DNA of 64,000 bases from Pseudomonas syringae (GCF_000737245.1 NZ_JPQU01000027.1:1-64000), one strand, 5' to 3'. Shown: positions 8,775 through 17,441, counted from the stretch's first letter. Notes: a model not told the origin generated them from the letters alone. Translations and numbers: made by a program.

Positions 8775-10022
8775 TTGTACACCCCATTTGATTCCAACAC
8801 CCCCCTCATCAACACCCAACGCCTCTGGCAGTCACTGATGGACCTCGCCCAATTGGGTGCCACGGTCAAAGGTGGCGTCTGTCGCCTGGCGCTGACTGAT
8901 CTGGATCGCCAGGCCCGTGATCTGTTCGTCAAATGGTGCGAAGACGCGGGCTGCACAGTCAGTGTGGACGCCATCGGCAATATCTTCGCCCGTCGCGCCG
9001 GGCGCAATTCCAACCGCGCTCCAGTGATGACCGGCAGCCATATCGACACTCAACCCACCGGCGGCAAGTTTGATGGCTGCTTTGGAGTCATGGCCGGGCT
9101 GGAAGTGATTCGTACCCTGAACGACCTTGGCCTGGAAACCGAGGCGCCGGTGGAAGTGGTGGTGTGGACCAACGAAGAAGGCTCGCGCTTCCCGCCGTGC
9201 ATGATGGGCTCGGGAGTATTTGCCGGAAAGCTGGACCTGGCTGAAACCCTGGCCAAGCAGGATGAACAAGGCCTGGTGGTCGGTGAGGAATTGCAGCGCA
9301 TCGGCTATGCCGGCAGCAGGGCCGTGCTGGGCCACCCTGTGGGAGCATATTTTGAAGCGCATATCGAACAGGGGCCGATTCTCGAAGATCAGACCAAAAC
9401 CATTGGCGTGGTGATGGGCTGTCTGGGGCAAAAGTGGTTCGACCTGACCCTCACGGGCGTAGAGGCACATGCCGGTCCAACGCCAATGCATCTGCGCAAA
9501 GATGCTTTAGTGGGGGCGGCTAAAGTGGTCAGCGCGGTCAATCGCATCGCCTTGCAAAGCCAGCCCCATGCGTGCGGCACGGTGGGTTGCCTGAACGTTC
9601 ATCCTGGCTCGCGCAATGTGATTCCTGGCGAGGTGAAAATGACCATCGACTTCCGCCATCTGCATGCCGACAAATTGCAGGCGATGGTGGACGATCTGCG
9701 CCAGACCATTGAGCAGACCTGCACGCAACATGGCTTGAGCTTCGAACTGACGCCCACCGCAGACTTCCCGCCACTGGATTTCGCCAGTGAGTGCGTGGAT
9801 GCGGTACGTCAGGGAGCTGCGCAGCTGGGGTTGAGCCATATGGATATTGTCAGCGGCGCCGGCCATGACGCGATCTTCATTGCTGAATTGGGCCCGGTGG
9901 GGATGATCTTCGTGCCCTGCGAAGGCGGCATCAGCCACAACGAAATTGAAAATGCTACGCCCGAGGATCTGGGAGCTGGGTGTGCGGTGTTGCTCAGGGC
10001 GATGGTGAGTGCGGCGCGGTAG
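8775..10022 (+). CDS. M20 family Zn hydrolase, hydantoinase/carbamoylase type
   Basis: A 415-residue metallo-amidohydrolase of the N-carbamoyl-L-amino-acid hydrolase / ureidoglycolate / allantoate amidohydrolase group. Metal ligands are visible in order: GSHIDTQ, GKFDGCFGV, NEEGSRFP, EAHIEQG and the late GISHNE. The start is TTG at 8775, preceded by GGAG with 7-bp spacing; the first in-frame ATG would remove the conserved N-terminus. It is likely part of the upstream operon, although a REP element intervenes. With the amidase it suggests stepwise release of ammonia from an amide or carbamoyl compound (inference). Confidence 0.87.
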   Translation: MYTPFDSNTPLINTQRLWQSLMDLAQLGATVKGGVCRLALTDLDRQARDLFVKWCEDAGCTVSVDAIGNIFARRAGRNSNRAPVMTGSHIDTQPTGGKFDGCFGVMAGLEVIRTLNDLGLETEAPVEVVVWTNEEGSRFPPCMMGSGVFAGKLDLAETLAKQDEQGLVVGEELQRIGYAGSRAVLGHPVGAYFEAHIEQGPILEDQTKTIGVVMGCLGQKWFDLTLTGVEAHAGPTPMHLRKDALVGAAKVVSAVNRIALQSQPHACGTVGCLNVHPGSRNVIPGEVKMTIDFRHLHADKLQAMVDDLRQTIEQTCTQHGLSFELTPTADFPPLDFASECVDAVRQGAAQLGLSHMDIVSGAGHDAIFIAELGPVGMIFVPCEGGISHNEIENATPEDLGAGCAVLLRAMVSAAR

Positions 10023-10067
10023 GTTAATGACAACCCGGAATAACCATCTGAATCAAACAATGTTCAG

Positions 10068-10153
10068 TAGGAGCGCACGAGCACCGCGAGGCCGCGAAGG
10101 CGTTGTATCAGGCAGACCGCTATCGCTGCCTCGCGATGCTCGTGAGCTCCTAC
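10068..10153. repeat. REP inverted-repeat pair
   Basis: GTAGGAGCGCACGAGCACCGCGAGG pairs imperfectly with CCTCGCGATGCTCGTGAGCTCCTAC. It sits between the converging M20 hydrolase and methyltransferase genes. Confidence 0.8.
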
Positions 10154-10167
10154 GAAGGGTTGAGTCA

Positions 10168-10980
10168 TCAGCGCCTTTTTATCACCACCTCCAGATACTC
10201 GCTGGGCACCACCAGCGAAGTATCACCACCGCGATTCATCCGGTTGAGCAATTCGCTCAAGTCCCGGTGCAGGGCTGCGCCGCTTTCACCTGGCAGCGCC
10301 GCGAAGGCCTTGTGCATCGGCCCATACCAGGCGCTGAACACTTCAATGAAATGCTCGGCCGAGCGATAGCGGAAATTGTGATACCGCCGGGTCACCTGTA
10401 TGTCAGCGGCTGTGTCGGCAAACAATTTATGCAGATGCTCCTCAGTGCCCCAGAGCGAAGGCGGGCTGAGCCCGGCAGGCGGTGGTAAATGCTTGCCGAG
10501 GGTTTTGAACATTTGCCCGACAAAACCTTCCGGGGTCCAGTTGGCCAGGCCGATACGACCGCCAGAGCGGCAGACCCGGGCCAATTCTCCAGCGGCGCGG
10601 ACCTGGTCCGGGGTGAACATCACGCCAAATGTCGACAGCACGGCATCGAAGCTGGCGTCAGAAAAGGGCAGGGCTTCGGCATCCGCCTCCTGAAAACTGA
10701 CATCGAAGTGCTCTGCGCGGGAACGCTCACGGCCACGCTCCAGCAGGCCGCACACATAGTCAGTGGAAGTCACCCGGCAACCTCGTCGGGCTGCTGCAAG
10801 AGTGGCATTGCCGTTGCCCGCGGCGACGTCCAGCACCTGTTCGTCGTAACGCAAGTCGCAGGCTTCGGCGAGTAGCTCGCCCACTAGCTGCAGAGTTGTG
10901 CCGATCACGGCGTAATCACCGCTGGCCCAGGCAGTTTGTTGTTTGGATTTCAGTGCAGGTAGATCAAGGGTTTCGTTCAT
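10168..10980 (-). CDS. Class I SAM-dependent methyltransferase
   Basis: A 270-residue soluble enzyme of the UbiE/Methyltransf_11 type. The SAM-binding motif I is VLDVAAGNGNATLAAARRG, motif II carries the acidic EADAEALPFSDASFDAVLSTFG, and the ARVCRSGGRIGLANWTPEG strand follows. AGGAAG precedes the ATG by about 8 bp. It stands alone, convergent with the hydrolase operon. The substrate is not apparent. Confidence 0.85.
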   Translation of the reverse strand: MNETLDLPALKSKQQTAWASGDYAVIGTTLQLVGELLAEACDLRYDEQVLDVAAGNGNATLAAARRGCRVTSTDYVCGLLERGRERSRAEHFDVSFQEADAEALPFSDASFDAVLSTFGVMFTPDQVRAAGELARVCRSGGRIGLANWTPEGFVGQMFKTLGKHLPPPAGLSPPSLWGTEEHLHKLFADTAADIQVTRRYHNFRYRSAEHFIEVFSAWYGPMHKAFAALPGESGAALHRDLSELLNRMNRGGDTSLVVPSEYLEVVIKRR

Positions 10981-11123
10981 GGCGGCGCACTTCCTGTCTT
11001 TTGCTGGCAGGTTTGGCTGATTGGGCTTTCAGATTAGCCGCTTTGCTTTGACAGCTTGCAAGGAGGGCGGGGCGAGCGGGTAGATGATTTGGCGATAAAA
11101 AGTGGCCTGTCCAATACCACCCC

Positions 11124-11222
11124 TGTAGGAGCGCGCTTGCCCGCGATGGGCTGCGCAGCAGACCGCTTTGACTGCCGAATGAAGGTCCTTCGGCCCTTAT
11201 CGCGGGCAAGCGCGCTCCTACA
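11124..11222. repeat. REP inverted-repeat pair
   Basis: TGTAGGAGCGCGCTTGCCCG (11124) and its inverse CGGGCAAGCGCGCTCCTACA (ending 11222) extend as 24-bp perfect arms around a 51-bp core. It occupies the gap (10981-11290) upstream of the methyltransferase gene and downstream of the pqi operon. I see nothing else in that gap. Confidence 0.88.
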
Positions 11223-11290
11223 GGGGGCCGAGTTTACTGCACGACAGCGCGGTCTCGGTTAGCACCGCTCTATCGCTTACAGGAAGTTAG

Positions 11291-11902
11291 TTACAGACAC
11301 CGCGTTGACGTCTGCGGTACCCAAGCACCCGCCGTTTTGGCGATGTTGTCTGCCAGTCGCGATAGCGCACGCTGGTGGGCCAGCACCAGATTCTCCATGC
11401 CAATACCGGCCTGTTCGCGAATGATGCTGCTGCAGGTCAGGTTCTGCCGCTTGGTGCCGGTGCTGCGCAGACTCAAGGTCCAGACCACATCGATCAGCGC
11501 GTAGCTGTCTGCAACGGATTCAAAACGGCGTACATCCGTACGCACTGACAACACCGGTTGATCGGTGTTCTTAGGCAATCCGGCCATGTCCCGGCTACCG
11601 AACCGGCGTTCCAGCTGGCCGGTCAGGGCGTCATGAAACTCGTCACCCAGAGGTGAGCCCCAGCGTTCTGCGTCAAGTATTGCCAGGCTGCCATTACCCT
11701 GACGCACCACCAGCGGTGGCTGGTCGACTTGCACGGGCATTAACACTGGCAGCATTTCGAACTGCAAGGGCGTTGCACTCGACGCCGCCGGAGTATTGGC
11801 GCCCATGGGCGCGATCAGCGTGTAGTAATGCGTCGGTGTCGACGAGCAGGCGCTCAGCGCCAGAGTTGCGGCCAGTGCCGTCAGTGTCAGGCGCAAGGTC
11901 AT
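11291..11902 (-). CDS. pqiC: PqiC-like outer-membrane lipoprotein (ABC-type transport auxiliary)
   Basis: A 203-residue lipoprotein. The signal peptide ends with the lipobox LSAC (Cys near residue 19), and YYTLIAP plus a LRTDVRRFESV-like stretch fit the PqiC/DUF330 family. In E. coli, PqiC forms an outer-membrane ring that docks the PqiB tunnel for phospholipid traffic. Its start overlaps the pqiB stop by 4 bp, so it is the last gene of the four-gene pqi operon here. Confidence 0.85.
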   Translation of the reverse strand: MTLRLTLTALAATLALSACSSTPTHYYTLIAPMGANTPAASSATPLQFEMLPVLMPVQVDQPPLVVRQGNGSLAILDAERWGSPLGDEFHDALTGQLERRFGSRDMAGLPKNTDQPVLSVRTDVRRFESVADSYALIDVVWTLSLRSTGTKRQNLTCSSIIREQAGIGMENLVLAHQRALSRLADNIAKTAGAWVPQTSTRCL

Positions 11903-13587
11903 TGTTGTGGCTCCAGATCGATGGCGCGGGATGAGGATGGGGCTTTGTACGAACCTGGTGCGGCGTCCCCGGTACGGCCGCGGATCAGCGCTTCCGGATG
12001 GCGGCTGAGGAAGTCGGTCAGGACTCGAACCGAGCGGGCAGTGCGCTGGACTTCGTCCATGGCCTGGCCCAACTGCTGGCGGGCCGGTGAGTCCTCACCA
12101 AGGCTGTCGTTGGCAGTATTGAGGGTTTTTTGCGCCTGCTGCAGCGTACCGCGCATTTCCGGCAATACGTTGCTGTTGACCTGTTTAAGGGTTTTCTGCA
12201 ACTCGCTCAGGCTGCCATTGAGGTTTTTCGCCAGCTCATCGATGGGCAATTTGCCGAGTTTATCGACGAATGCCTGTAGCTGTTCCTGCAACTTGTCAAA
12301 GCTACCCGGGATGGTGGGGATTTCGAGCGGCCGCGCCCTGGGATCAAATACCACCTTGGGCGCCTTCGGATCGAAATCCATGGCGATATAGAGCTGGCCG
12401 GTCAGCAAGTTGCCAGTGCGTGCCTGGGCTCGCAGGCCACGGGACACGAAGGCACTCAGGATTCGCGCCGACTGTTCATCCGGATCACCGGTACCACCGA
12501 GCTGTTGCAGTTTCTCTTCAGCAGCGCCCAGACGCTTTGGGTAGATGACCGCGCCGACAAGGCCGGGAAAGGTCTGGGTGGCAGGGTCGTAGTCCAGGTC
12601 AACCGAGACCACGCGCCCAATGTTCACGCCGAGAAAGTCTACCGGGGCATTGACCACCAGCCCGCGTAGCGATTGGGCAAAGCGCATGCGGATGTAACGC
12701 GGCTCACCATCCGGTGGCGCCAGGGCCGCTGTCTGGTCGTCGAAAATCCGGAATTCGGCATTTTCCTGGGCAGGTTTGGCGTCCGGGCTCCAGTTAGGCT
12801 CGCGGAAGGCGATACCGCCGGAGATGATGGAAGTCATCGACTGGGTGTCGATCTTCAGGCCAGAAGCGCCAACCGTGACATCCACGCCACTGGCGTTCCA
12901 GAAGCGGGTGTCGGTGGTGATGTACTGGTCGTTGGGGGAGGTGATGAAGATCTCGATGTCTACTCCTTTACCGTCTTTAGACAGCTCGAAAGACACCACC
13001 TGGCCCACTTGAATGCGTCGGTAGTAAACCGGCGAGCCGATATCCAAGGAACCCAGGTCATCAGTGTGCAGTTTGAAACGTTTGCCCTTGTCGCCGAAGG
13101 TCACCGGTGGAGGTGTCTCCAGGCCCTGGAAGTCGCCTTTGGTCTGTTCCGAGCTGCCCGCATCCGCGCCGATGAAGGCTCCGGATAACAGGGTGTCGAC
13201 CCCGGTAATGCCTTGTGCGCCGATACGCGGCCGCACGACCCAATACTGGCTGTCTTCCCGTGTGAACGGGCTGGCGCTGTTATTGAGCTCGATGGTGGCC
13301 AAAACGTGGGTACGGTCTTCACTGAGGGAAATGTCGGTAACCACCCCGATCACTACGTTCTTGTACTTGACCTGGGTCTTGTTGGCTTCCAGACCCTCGG
13401 CGGTGAGAAAACTCACGGTGATCTTCGGGCCAATGGACATCCAGTCATGCAGCGCCATGGACAAGCCAATGGCACCGGCCACGATCGGCACCAGCCATAC
13501 TAGGGAGATACGCATCCGGCGGCGCTTGACGTCGGGGCGCGCGGGGGCCGATGGCGATGGGGGAAGGGTATTGTCAGACATCTTCAA
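11899..13587 (-). CDS. pqiB: PqiB, MCE-domain intermembrane lipid transport protein
   Basis: A 562-residue protein with one N-terminal membrane anchor (ISLVWLVPIVAGAIGLSMAL, near residue 30). Three MCE domains follow; the starts of conserved strands are visible at KTQVKYKNVVIGVV, GSPVYYRRIQVGQVV and NAPVDFLGVNIGRVV. The C-terminus is helical and forms the tunnel needle in E. coli PqiB. Length matches the family (about 545). Start choice is between ATG 13587 and ATG 13581; both overlap the end of the second pqiA gene. Confidence 0.92.
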   Translation of the reverse strand: MKMSDNTLPPSPSAPARPDVKRRRMRISLVWLVPIVAGAIGLSMALHDWMSIGPKITVSFLTAEGLEANKTQVKYKNVVIGVVTDISLSEDRTHVLATIELNNSASPFTREDSQYWVVRPRIGAQGITGVDTLLSGAFIGADAGSSEQTKGDFQGLETPPPVTFGDKGKRFKLHTDDLGSLDIGSPVYYRRIQVGQVVSFELSKDGKGVDIEIFITSPNDQYITTDTRFWNASGVDVTVGASGLKIDTQSMTSIISGGIAFREPNWSPDAKPAQENAEFRIFDDQTAALAPPDGEPRYIRMRFAQSLRGLVVNAPVDFLGVNIGRVVSVDLDYDPATQTFPGLVGAVIYPKRLGAAEEKLQQLGGTGDPDEQSARILSAFVSRGLRAQARTGNLLTGQLYIAMDFDPKAPKVVFDPRARPLEIPTIPGSFDKLQEQLQAFVDKLGKLPIDELAKNLNGSLSELQKTLKQVNSNVLPEMRGTLQQAQKTLNTANDSLGEDSPARQQLGQAMDEVQRTARSVRVLTDFLSRHPEALIRGRTGDAAPGSYKAPSSSRAIDLEPQQ

Positions 13588-14188
13588 CCTCTGCGTCCCA
13601 GATAAGCCGGGGATCGAAACTCATGGCGGCGAACATCGTCATCACCACTACCAAACCAAAGAAAAGGATGCCGATTTTGGGCTCGATGGTGCTGAGCTCA
13701 TGAAACTGCACAAGGGCGGCCACAAGTGCCACCACCAACACGTCAAGCATCGACCAGTAGCCGATCAGCTCGATGAAACGATAGAGCCGCGAACGCTCGT
13801 GCATGGCCCAGGTACTGCGCCGCTGACAGGTGATCAGCAACATGCCCAGCACGAGAAACTTGATAGAGGGCACCACCACGCTGGCGATGAAAATCAGCAG
13901 GGCAATATCCCACGACCCGCTTTTGAAGAATTCGATGACGCCACTCATGATGGTGTTCTGGCTGCTGTTGCCGAACATCGTGGTGTACATCACCGGCAGG
14001 ACGTTGGCCGGTATGTAAAAAATCAATCCGGCGATCAGAAACGCCCAGGTCCGAATAATGCTGTTGGGTTTGCGCACGTGAACTGCGGATTCGCAGCGAG
14101 GACACTGGTGCACCGTGTCGGGGCAGGCGTACCCGCAGATATGACACAGGGCCAACCCATGCTGGTGAGCATAAGGAATGCTGCTCAT
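13574..14188 (-). CDS. pqiA: PqiA family integral membrane protein (second half-size unit)
   Basis: A 204-residue membrane protein. A zinc-ribbon-like N-terminus has CHICGYACPDTVHQCPRC, followed by about four membrane segments (for example TWAFLIAGLIFYIPANVLPVMY). It corresponds to one of the two repeats of the about 417-residue E. coli PqiA. The ATG at 14188 overlaps the preceding pqiA stop (ATGA); an upstream extension to 14278 would run inside that gene and was not used. Encoded together with its paralogue, it presumably forms the inner-membrane part of the Pqi system. Confidence 0.9.
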   Translation of the reverse strand: MSSIPYAHQHGLALCHICGYACPDTVHQCPRCESAVHVRKPNSIIRTWAFLIAGLIFYIPANVLPVMYTTMFGNSSQNTIMSGVIEFFKSGSWDIALLIFIASVVVPSIKFLVLGMLLITCQRRSTWAMHERSRLYRFIELIGYWSMLDVLVVALVAALVQFHELSTIEPKIGILFFGLVVVMTMFAAMSFDPRLIWDAEVEDV

Positions 14189-14847
14189 GTGGGCTGAACT
14201 CCCAATTCGGTCCATAGCCGACGGATATTCTTGCCGGCAATCAACACGATCAGCACCATCAGCATCGCCATGGCCCACAAGCCCAGCCCCGGATGCACAT
14301 CCAGCATGCCGGACAGCTTAACGATGGCCACCAGGATACCGAGCATGCACACCTCCAGCATGCTCCAGGGACGCAAATGCTCAAGGGCGCGCATGCAGCT
14401 CTTGAAGCCTGGGGCGACTTGGCCCTTGTGCGCATGGATCAACACCCAGAACAGCAGCGAGATCTGCAGCATTGGCGCAAGGATGATCGACAGCCCGGCG
14501 ACCAGGGCAATCAGCGTAATCCGCCCTTGGGCCAAGGCTTCAACAGAGGCCCAGAGGGTGACCTCGTTGCTGAGGCCTTTCATGCTGATGCTGATGACCG
14601 GGAAGATATTGGCAAACACGAACAACACGGCTGCCGCGATGGTCAGCGCCAGCCATTGCTCAATGCTCAGGCGGTGAGCGCGGCCCAATACGGCGCCACA
14701 ACGCATGCACGTGGCCGTTTCGCCTTTTTGCAGGGGATGGTCCTCATAGAGCGAGTCACAATGCTCGCAAATGATGAGATCTGCTGGGGGACTGGATTCA
14801 GGCAAAGTCGAATTCATCTGCGCCGTAATGGGGAAAGAGTCAGTCAT
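14185..14847 (-). CDS. pqiA: PqiA family integral membrane protein (first half-size unit)
   Basis: A 220-residue paralogue of the next gene. The zinc ribbon has two CxxC-type knuckles (CEHC and CMRC), then about four membrane segments starting LSIEQWLALTIAAAVLFVFANIFPV; FPVISISMKG is a family signature. It is the first gene of the operon pqiA-pqiA-pqiB-pqiC. A later Met (residue 11) could also serve as start. The role is inferred from E. coli Pqi, which protects envelope integrity by lipid transport. Confidence 0.9.
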   Translation of the reverse strand: MTDSFPITAQMNSTLPESSPPADLIICEHCDSLYEDHPLQKGETATCMRCGAVLGRAHRLSIEQWLALTIAAAVLFVFANIFPVISISMKGLSNEVTLWASVEALAQGRITLIALVAGLSIILAPMLQISLLFWVLIHAHKGQVAPGFKSCMRALEHLRPWSMLEVCMLGILVAIVKLSGMLDVHPGLGLWAMAMLMVLIVLIAGKNIRRLWTELGVQPT

Positions 14848-14987
14848 CTAAAGAGAAGGGCGGAAAGATACCTTCTTGGCACACATATGACTGCATTTTA
14901 TCGATGGTTTTTGTTTATAAATCCATTAATGCATTGACCGCGAGGGTGCGGCGACGTTCACATGTCATTGCGCCATTATTTGAACTT

Positions 14988-15103
14988 GTTGGAGCGAGCG
15001 GGCGGCGATTCGACTTGCCCGCAAATCAGACGCTGCGATCTGTCAGATGCTCAGCGTCATCGTTCTTCGCGGGCAAGTCGAATCGCCGCCCGCTCGCTCC
15101 AAC
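14988..15103. repeat. Long perfect inverted repeat (35-bp arms), REP variant / possible terminator
   Basis: The arms at 14988-15022 and 15069-15103 are perfect 35-bp inverted copies, beginning GTTGGAGCGAGCGGGCGGCG. The 46-bp loop contains a nested pair GACGCTG (15029) / CAGCGTC (15052) and an inner ATCTG-T-CAGAT. It lies between the emfourin gene end and the pqi operon start, so it could end emfourin transcription. Confidence 0.85.
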
Positions 15104-15115
15104 AACGTCGACCGC

Positions 15116-15409
15116 TCAGCCAGCCCTCGCATGCTTCTGCAGAAATCCCAATAAGGTGCGCGCCGATTCGGGGATGTTCTGATCATCGAACTCCACGCAG
15201 ATTGCATGGGCATCGTCTTCGATGGTGATCTCATACTGTTTGAGGTCGCGTGCCTGCTCCGAACGAAAGCTGGCGGACTGGCTCAGGCCGCTGTCACGAA
15301 CCAGTTTTTCCAGCTGTTCTGCCTCCTCCTGCCCCAATTCAGCAGTATTCACCTCGCAGCTTTTCAGCGCGCCAATGAAACCGCCTGATTGCACGTAACA
15401 CACTTTCAT
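15116..15409 (-). CDS. Emfourin-like protealysin inhibitor
   Basis: A 97-residue small protein, MKVCYVQSGGFIGALKSCEV at the N-terminus, with a GLSQSASFRSEQARDLKQYE middle and EDDAHAICVEFDDQ. These match the emfourin family, which inhibits M4 protealysin-like metallopeptidases and is encoded next to them. AGGAG lies 7 bp before the ATG. It begins 27 bp after the protease stop, which makes a two-gene operon. The family assignment is from memory of the conserved pattern, so a profile search would settle it. Confidence 0.8.
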   Translation of the reverse strand: MKVCYVQSGGFIGALKSCEVNTAELGQEEAEQLEKLVRDSGLSQSASFRSEQARDLKQYEITIEDDAHAICVEFDDQNIPESARTLLGFLQKHARAG

Positions 15410-15436
15410 CGTTCAGCTCCTGTCGTCATGTAGCCG

Positions 15437-16504
15437 CTAAACAGTGATTCCGACAGTCTTCCAGGCCGCTTTCACTGCTTTTTTCGCTCCGGTGCCGAAT
15501 TGCTTGCCGCCGGCGATTTGTACGCTGATGCGGGCGCAGTCGACAAACTGGCTGCTGCTGTGCAGTTGCAGCAGGGTCTCATACCAGATTCGTCCTGCCA
15601 CTTCCCAGGCATTGCCGCCCAGCGCCTTGGCCGTCAACACGAAGGCGCGGTTTGGGATGCCGGAGTTGATATGCACGCCGCCGCTGTCCTTGGGCCCGGT
15701 ATACAGATCAGCCATCGTCGCGGGCTGTGGATCGTCACCCAGTTCCGGATCGCTGACATAGGCAGTGCCGGGATGCTCCATGTCGCGAATGCCTCGTCGT
15801 GTAGGGGCGGGCACCAGCAGTTCCTTGCCAATCACCCAGCTTGAATCCTGGGCATTGGTGCCTTCTTTCCATTGGCGCACCAGGATCCCGAAAACATCCG
15901 CAAAATGCTCGTTTAGCGCACCCGATTGCCCCTGATAGGTCAGATTGCTGGTGAACGACTGTACGCCATGAGTGAGCTCATGGCCGATGACTTCCAGACT
16001 GCCGGTGAAGCGCTTGAACACCTCTCCATCGCCATCCCCATAGGCCATTTGCTGGCCATTCCAGAAGGCGTTGTTCATGGGCACGAACTCGCCCTGAAAA
16101 TCGACTTCCGCGACGTGGGCTGTAGAGATCAGGGTCATGCCGTTATCGTCCAGGGAGTTGCGCTTGAACAACTGCTCATAAAAGTCATACACATCCCCAG
16201 AGCCGTCGTAGGCCTCATCCAGCGCCGGATCACCGGTAGCTGGCTGACCTTCGGCCCGGCCCAGCGTACCTGGCAAGGTATTGGTGTTTTTGGCGTCGTA
16301 GACCAGTCGGTTCTTGCCGCCATCAGGCGACTTGCGCGCCAATAGCGTGGGCATCGCTTGCGCCGAGGTGCGGAACGCGACAAACGCCGAGCTGCTTGCC
16401 AGGTTTGTGATTGCCAGGGCTCTGATACGCGCATGGGACGATTGCGCCATGTGCTCCATGATGTAAGGCGGGATGAAGCACTGCAGCGGATGACGTTCGC
16501 ACAT
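15437..16504 (-). CDS. Protealysin-like M4 metallopeptidase
   Basis: A 355-residue Zn protease of the thermolysin family. The short propeptide begins CERHPLQCFIPPYI, a protealysin-type motif. The active site shows HELTH (zinc ligands and catalytic Glu) and the third ligand in GALNEHFADVFG; the C-terminal HINSGIPNRAF carries the transition-state-stabilising His region. No classical signal peptide is seen, as in protealysin. AGGAGA precedes the ATG at 16504 by 9 bp; an in-frame TTG at 16510 is less well spaced. It is paired with the emfourin inhibitor downstream. Confidence 0.92.
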   Translation of the reverse strand: MCERHPLQCFIPPYIMEHMAQSSHARIRALAITNLASSSAFVAFRTSAQAMPTLLARKSPDGGKNRLVYDAKNTNTLPGTLGRAEGQPATGDPALDEAYDGSGDVYDFYEQLFKRNSLDDNGMTLISTAHVAEVDFQGEFVPMNNAFWNGQQMAYGDGDGEVFKRFTGSLEVIGHELTHGVQSFTSNLTYQGQSGALNEHFADVFGILVRQWKEGTNAQDSSWVIGKELLVPAPTRRGIRDMEHPGTAYVSDPELGDDPQPATMADLYTGPKDSGGVHINSGIPNRAFVLTAKALGGNAWEVAGRIWYETLLQLHSSSQFVDCARISVQIAGGKQFGTGAKKAVKAAWKTVGITV

Positions 16505-16654
16505 GCGCAAAGTTCTCCTGATTGATTTCAGTGATCAGCTTGCTTTGGGCAACAGTTGGCGGCGTGATGTTCCGCCCGCTCACCGGGCAGATATAAACAA
16601 CGTTCGGGTGGTCATGTTGTCAAAACAGTTCACGTACTGTTTGGGGCTATCGGA

Positions 16655-16930
16655 ATGAATAGAACTTTTACGGACGTATATCGCGAGCAGATGATAGAGG
16701 TCTTGGTCGCTTTTTCTCCAGGGCCGCCGAAAGTGGACGAGTTCGTGATCCACGTAAAGGTGACACTGGAGTGCCAGACACCTATTCCAATCGTTAAAAT
16801 TTGTAACCGCGGCTACCAGTCTTTGGACGAGGCGCGCCATGCAGGCGTGGCTGTGGGGCGAGATATGGTCAATACGCTGATGCCGCAGAGCGACGAAGTG
16901 TCGCCGCGCCGAATGAACAGTTATGTGTGA
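16655..16930 (+). CDS. Small conserved-looking hypothetical protein
   Basis: A 91-residue protein I do not recognise with certainty. MNRTFTDVYREQMIEVLVAF, then CQTPIPIVKICNRGYQSLDE and ARHAGVAVGRDMVNTL, look like one small alpha/beta domain. The composition is balanced and resembles other short Pseudomonas proteins. The Shine-Dalgarno sequence is weak. The antisense frame (16580-17209) was judged spurious. Confidence 0.55.
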   Translation: MNRTFTDVYREQMIEVLVAFSPGPPKVDEFVIHVKVTLECQTPIPIVKICNRGYQSLDEARHAGVAVGRDMVNTLMPQSDEVSPRRMNSYV

Positions 16931-16975
16931 AGGCAGTGGTAAACTTGCGCCCACTTTGAAAAGGAGCAAGCAGAC

Positions 16976-17329
16976 GTGCGCAATTTGGCAATGATGATGG
17001 CGGTGTTGGCCCTGGCTGGTTGTGATGTCGGCAAAACAACCCCGCCACCCCCGAAGGTGCAGGCGGTCGCTCCCGTGCAAGCCTCTCAGGCTGCGACTGT
17101 TCAGTGGGAAATCCAGATCAACGCGAATGAAGCGCTCAGTGATATCAGCGCCTGGCTGCTGGAGCGTAGCTACCCTCCGTATCTGGTCAACATCGACGGC
17201 AAGCAGCAATTATTGATTGGTCCTTACGCAAGTGAGGCCCAGGCCGAGCAGACCCGAACCGAACTGATGGCCAAACTGGCCAAATCCCACCGTAAGGCCG
17301 CACCGGTGGTCATCGAACGCACATTCTGA
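16976..17329 (+). CDS. SPOR-domain-like lipoprotein
   Basis: A 117-residue protein starting with GTG, preceded by AAGGAGCAAGCAGAC. A lipobox (LALAGC, Cys 16) is followed by a Pro-rich linker and a C-terminal domain with YPPYLVNIDGKQQLLIGPYASEAQAEQTRTEL. The pattern of a GPY motif then an AEA..TRTEL helix is that of SPOR peptidoglycan-binding domains, so an envelope or septal location is likely. Confidence 0.7.
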   Translation: MRNLAMMMAVLALAGCDVGKTTPPPPKVQAVAPVQASQAATVQWEIQINANEALSDISAWLLERSYPPYLVNIDGKQQLLIGPYASEAQAEQTRTELMAKLAKSHRKAAPVVIERTF

Positions 17330-17441
17330 CGGTCCTGTCGGGCTTTTGGCCACGAATGTACAGCGACACCCGCTCGCCACTGTGCCACCCTCGGATCACG
17401 TGCTTCGAATCATTCGACGCGTGAACCCGGGAAACGCTTTT

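Noticed and set aside
16580-17209. 209-residue minus-strand frame
   Set aside because: It is antisense to two plausible plus-strand genes, with atypical His/Arg/Gln-rich composition.
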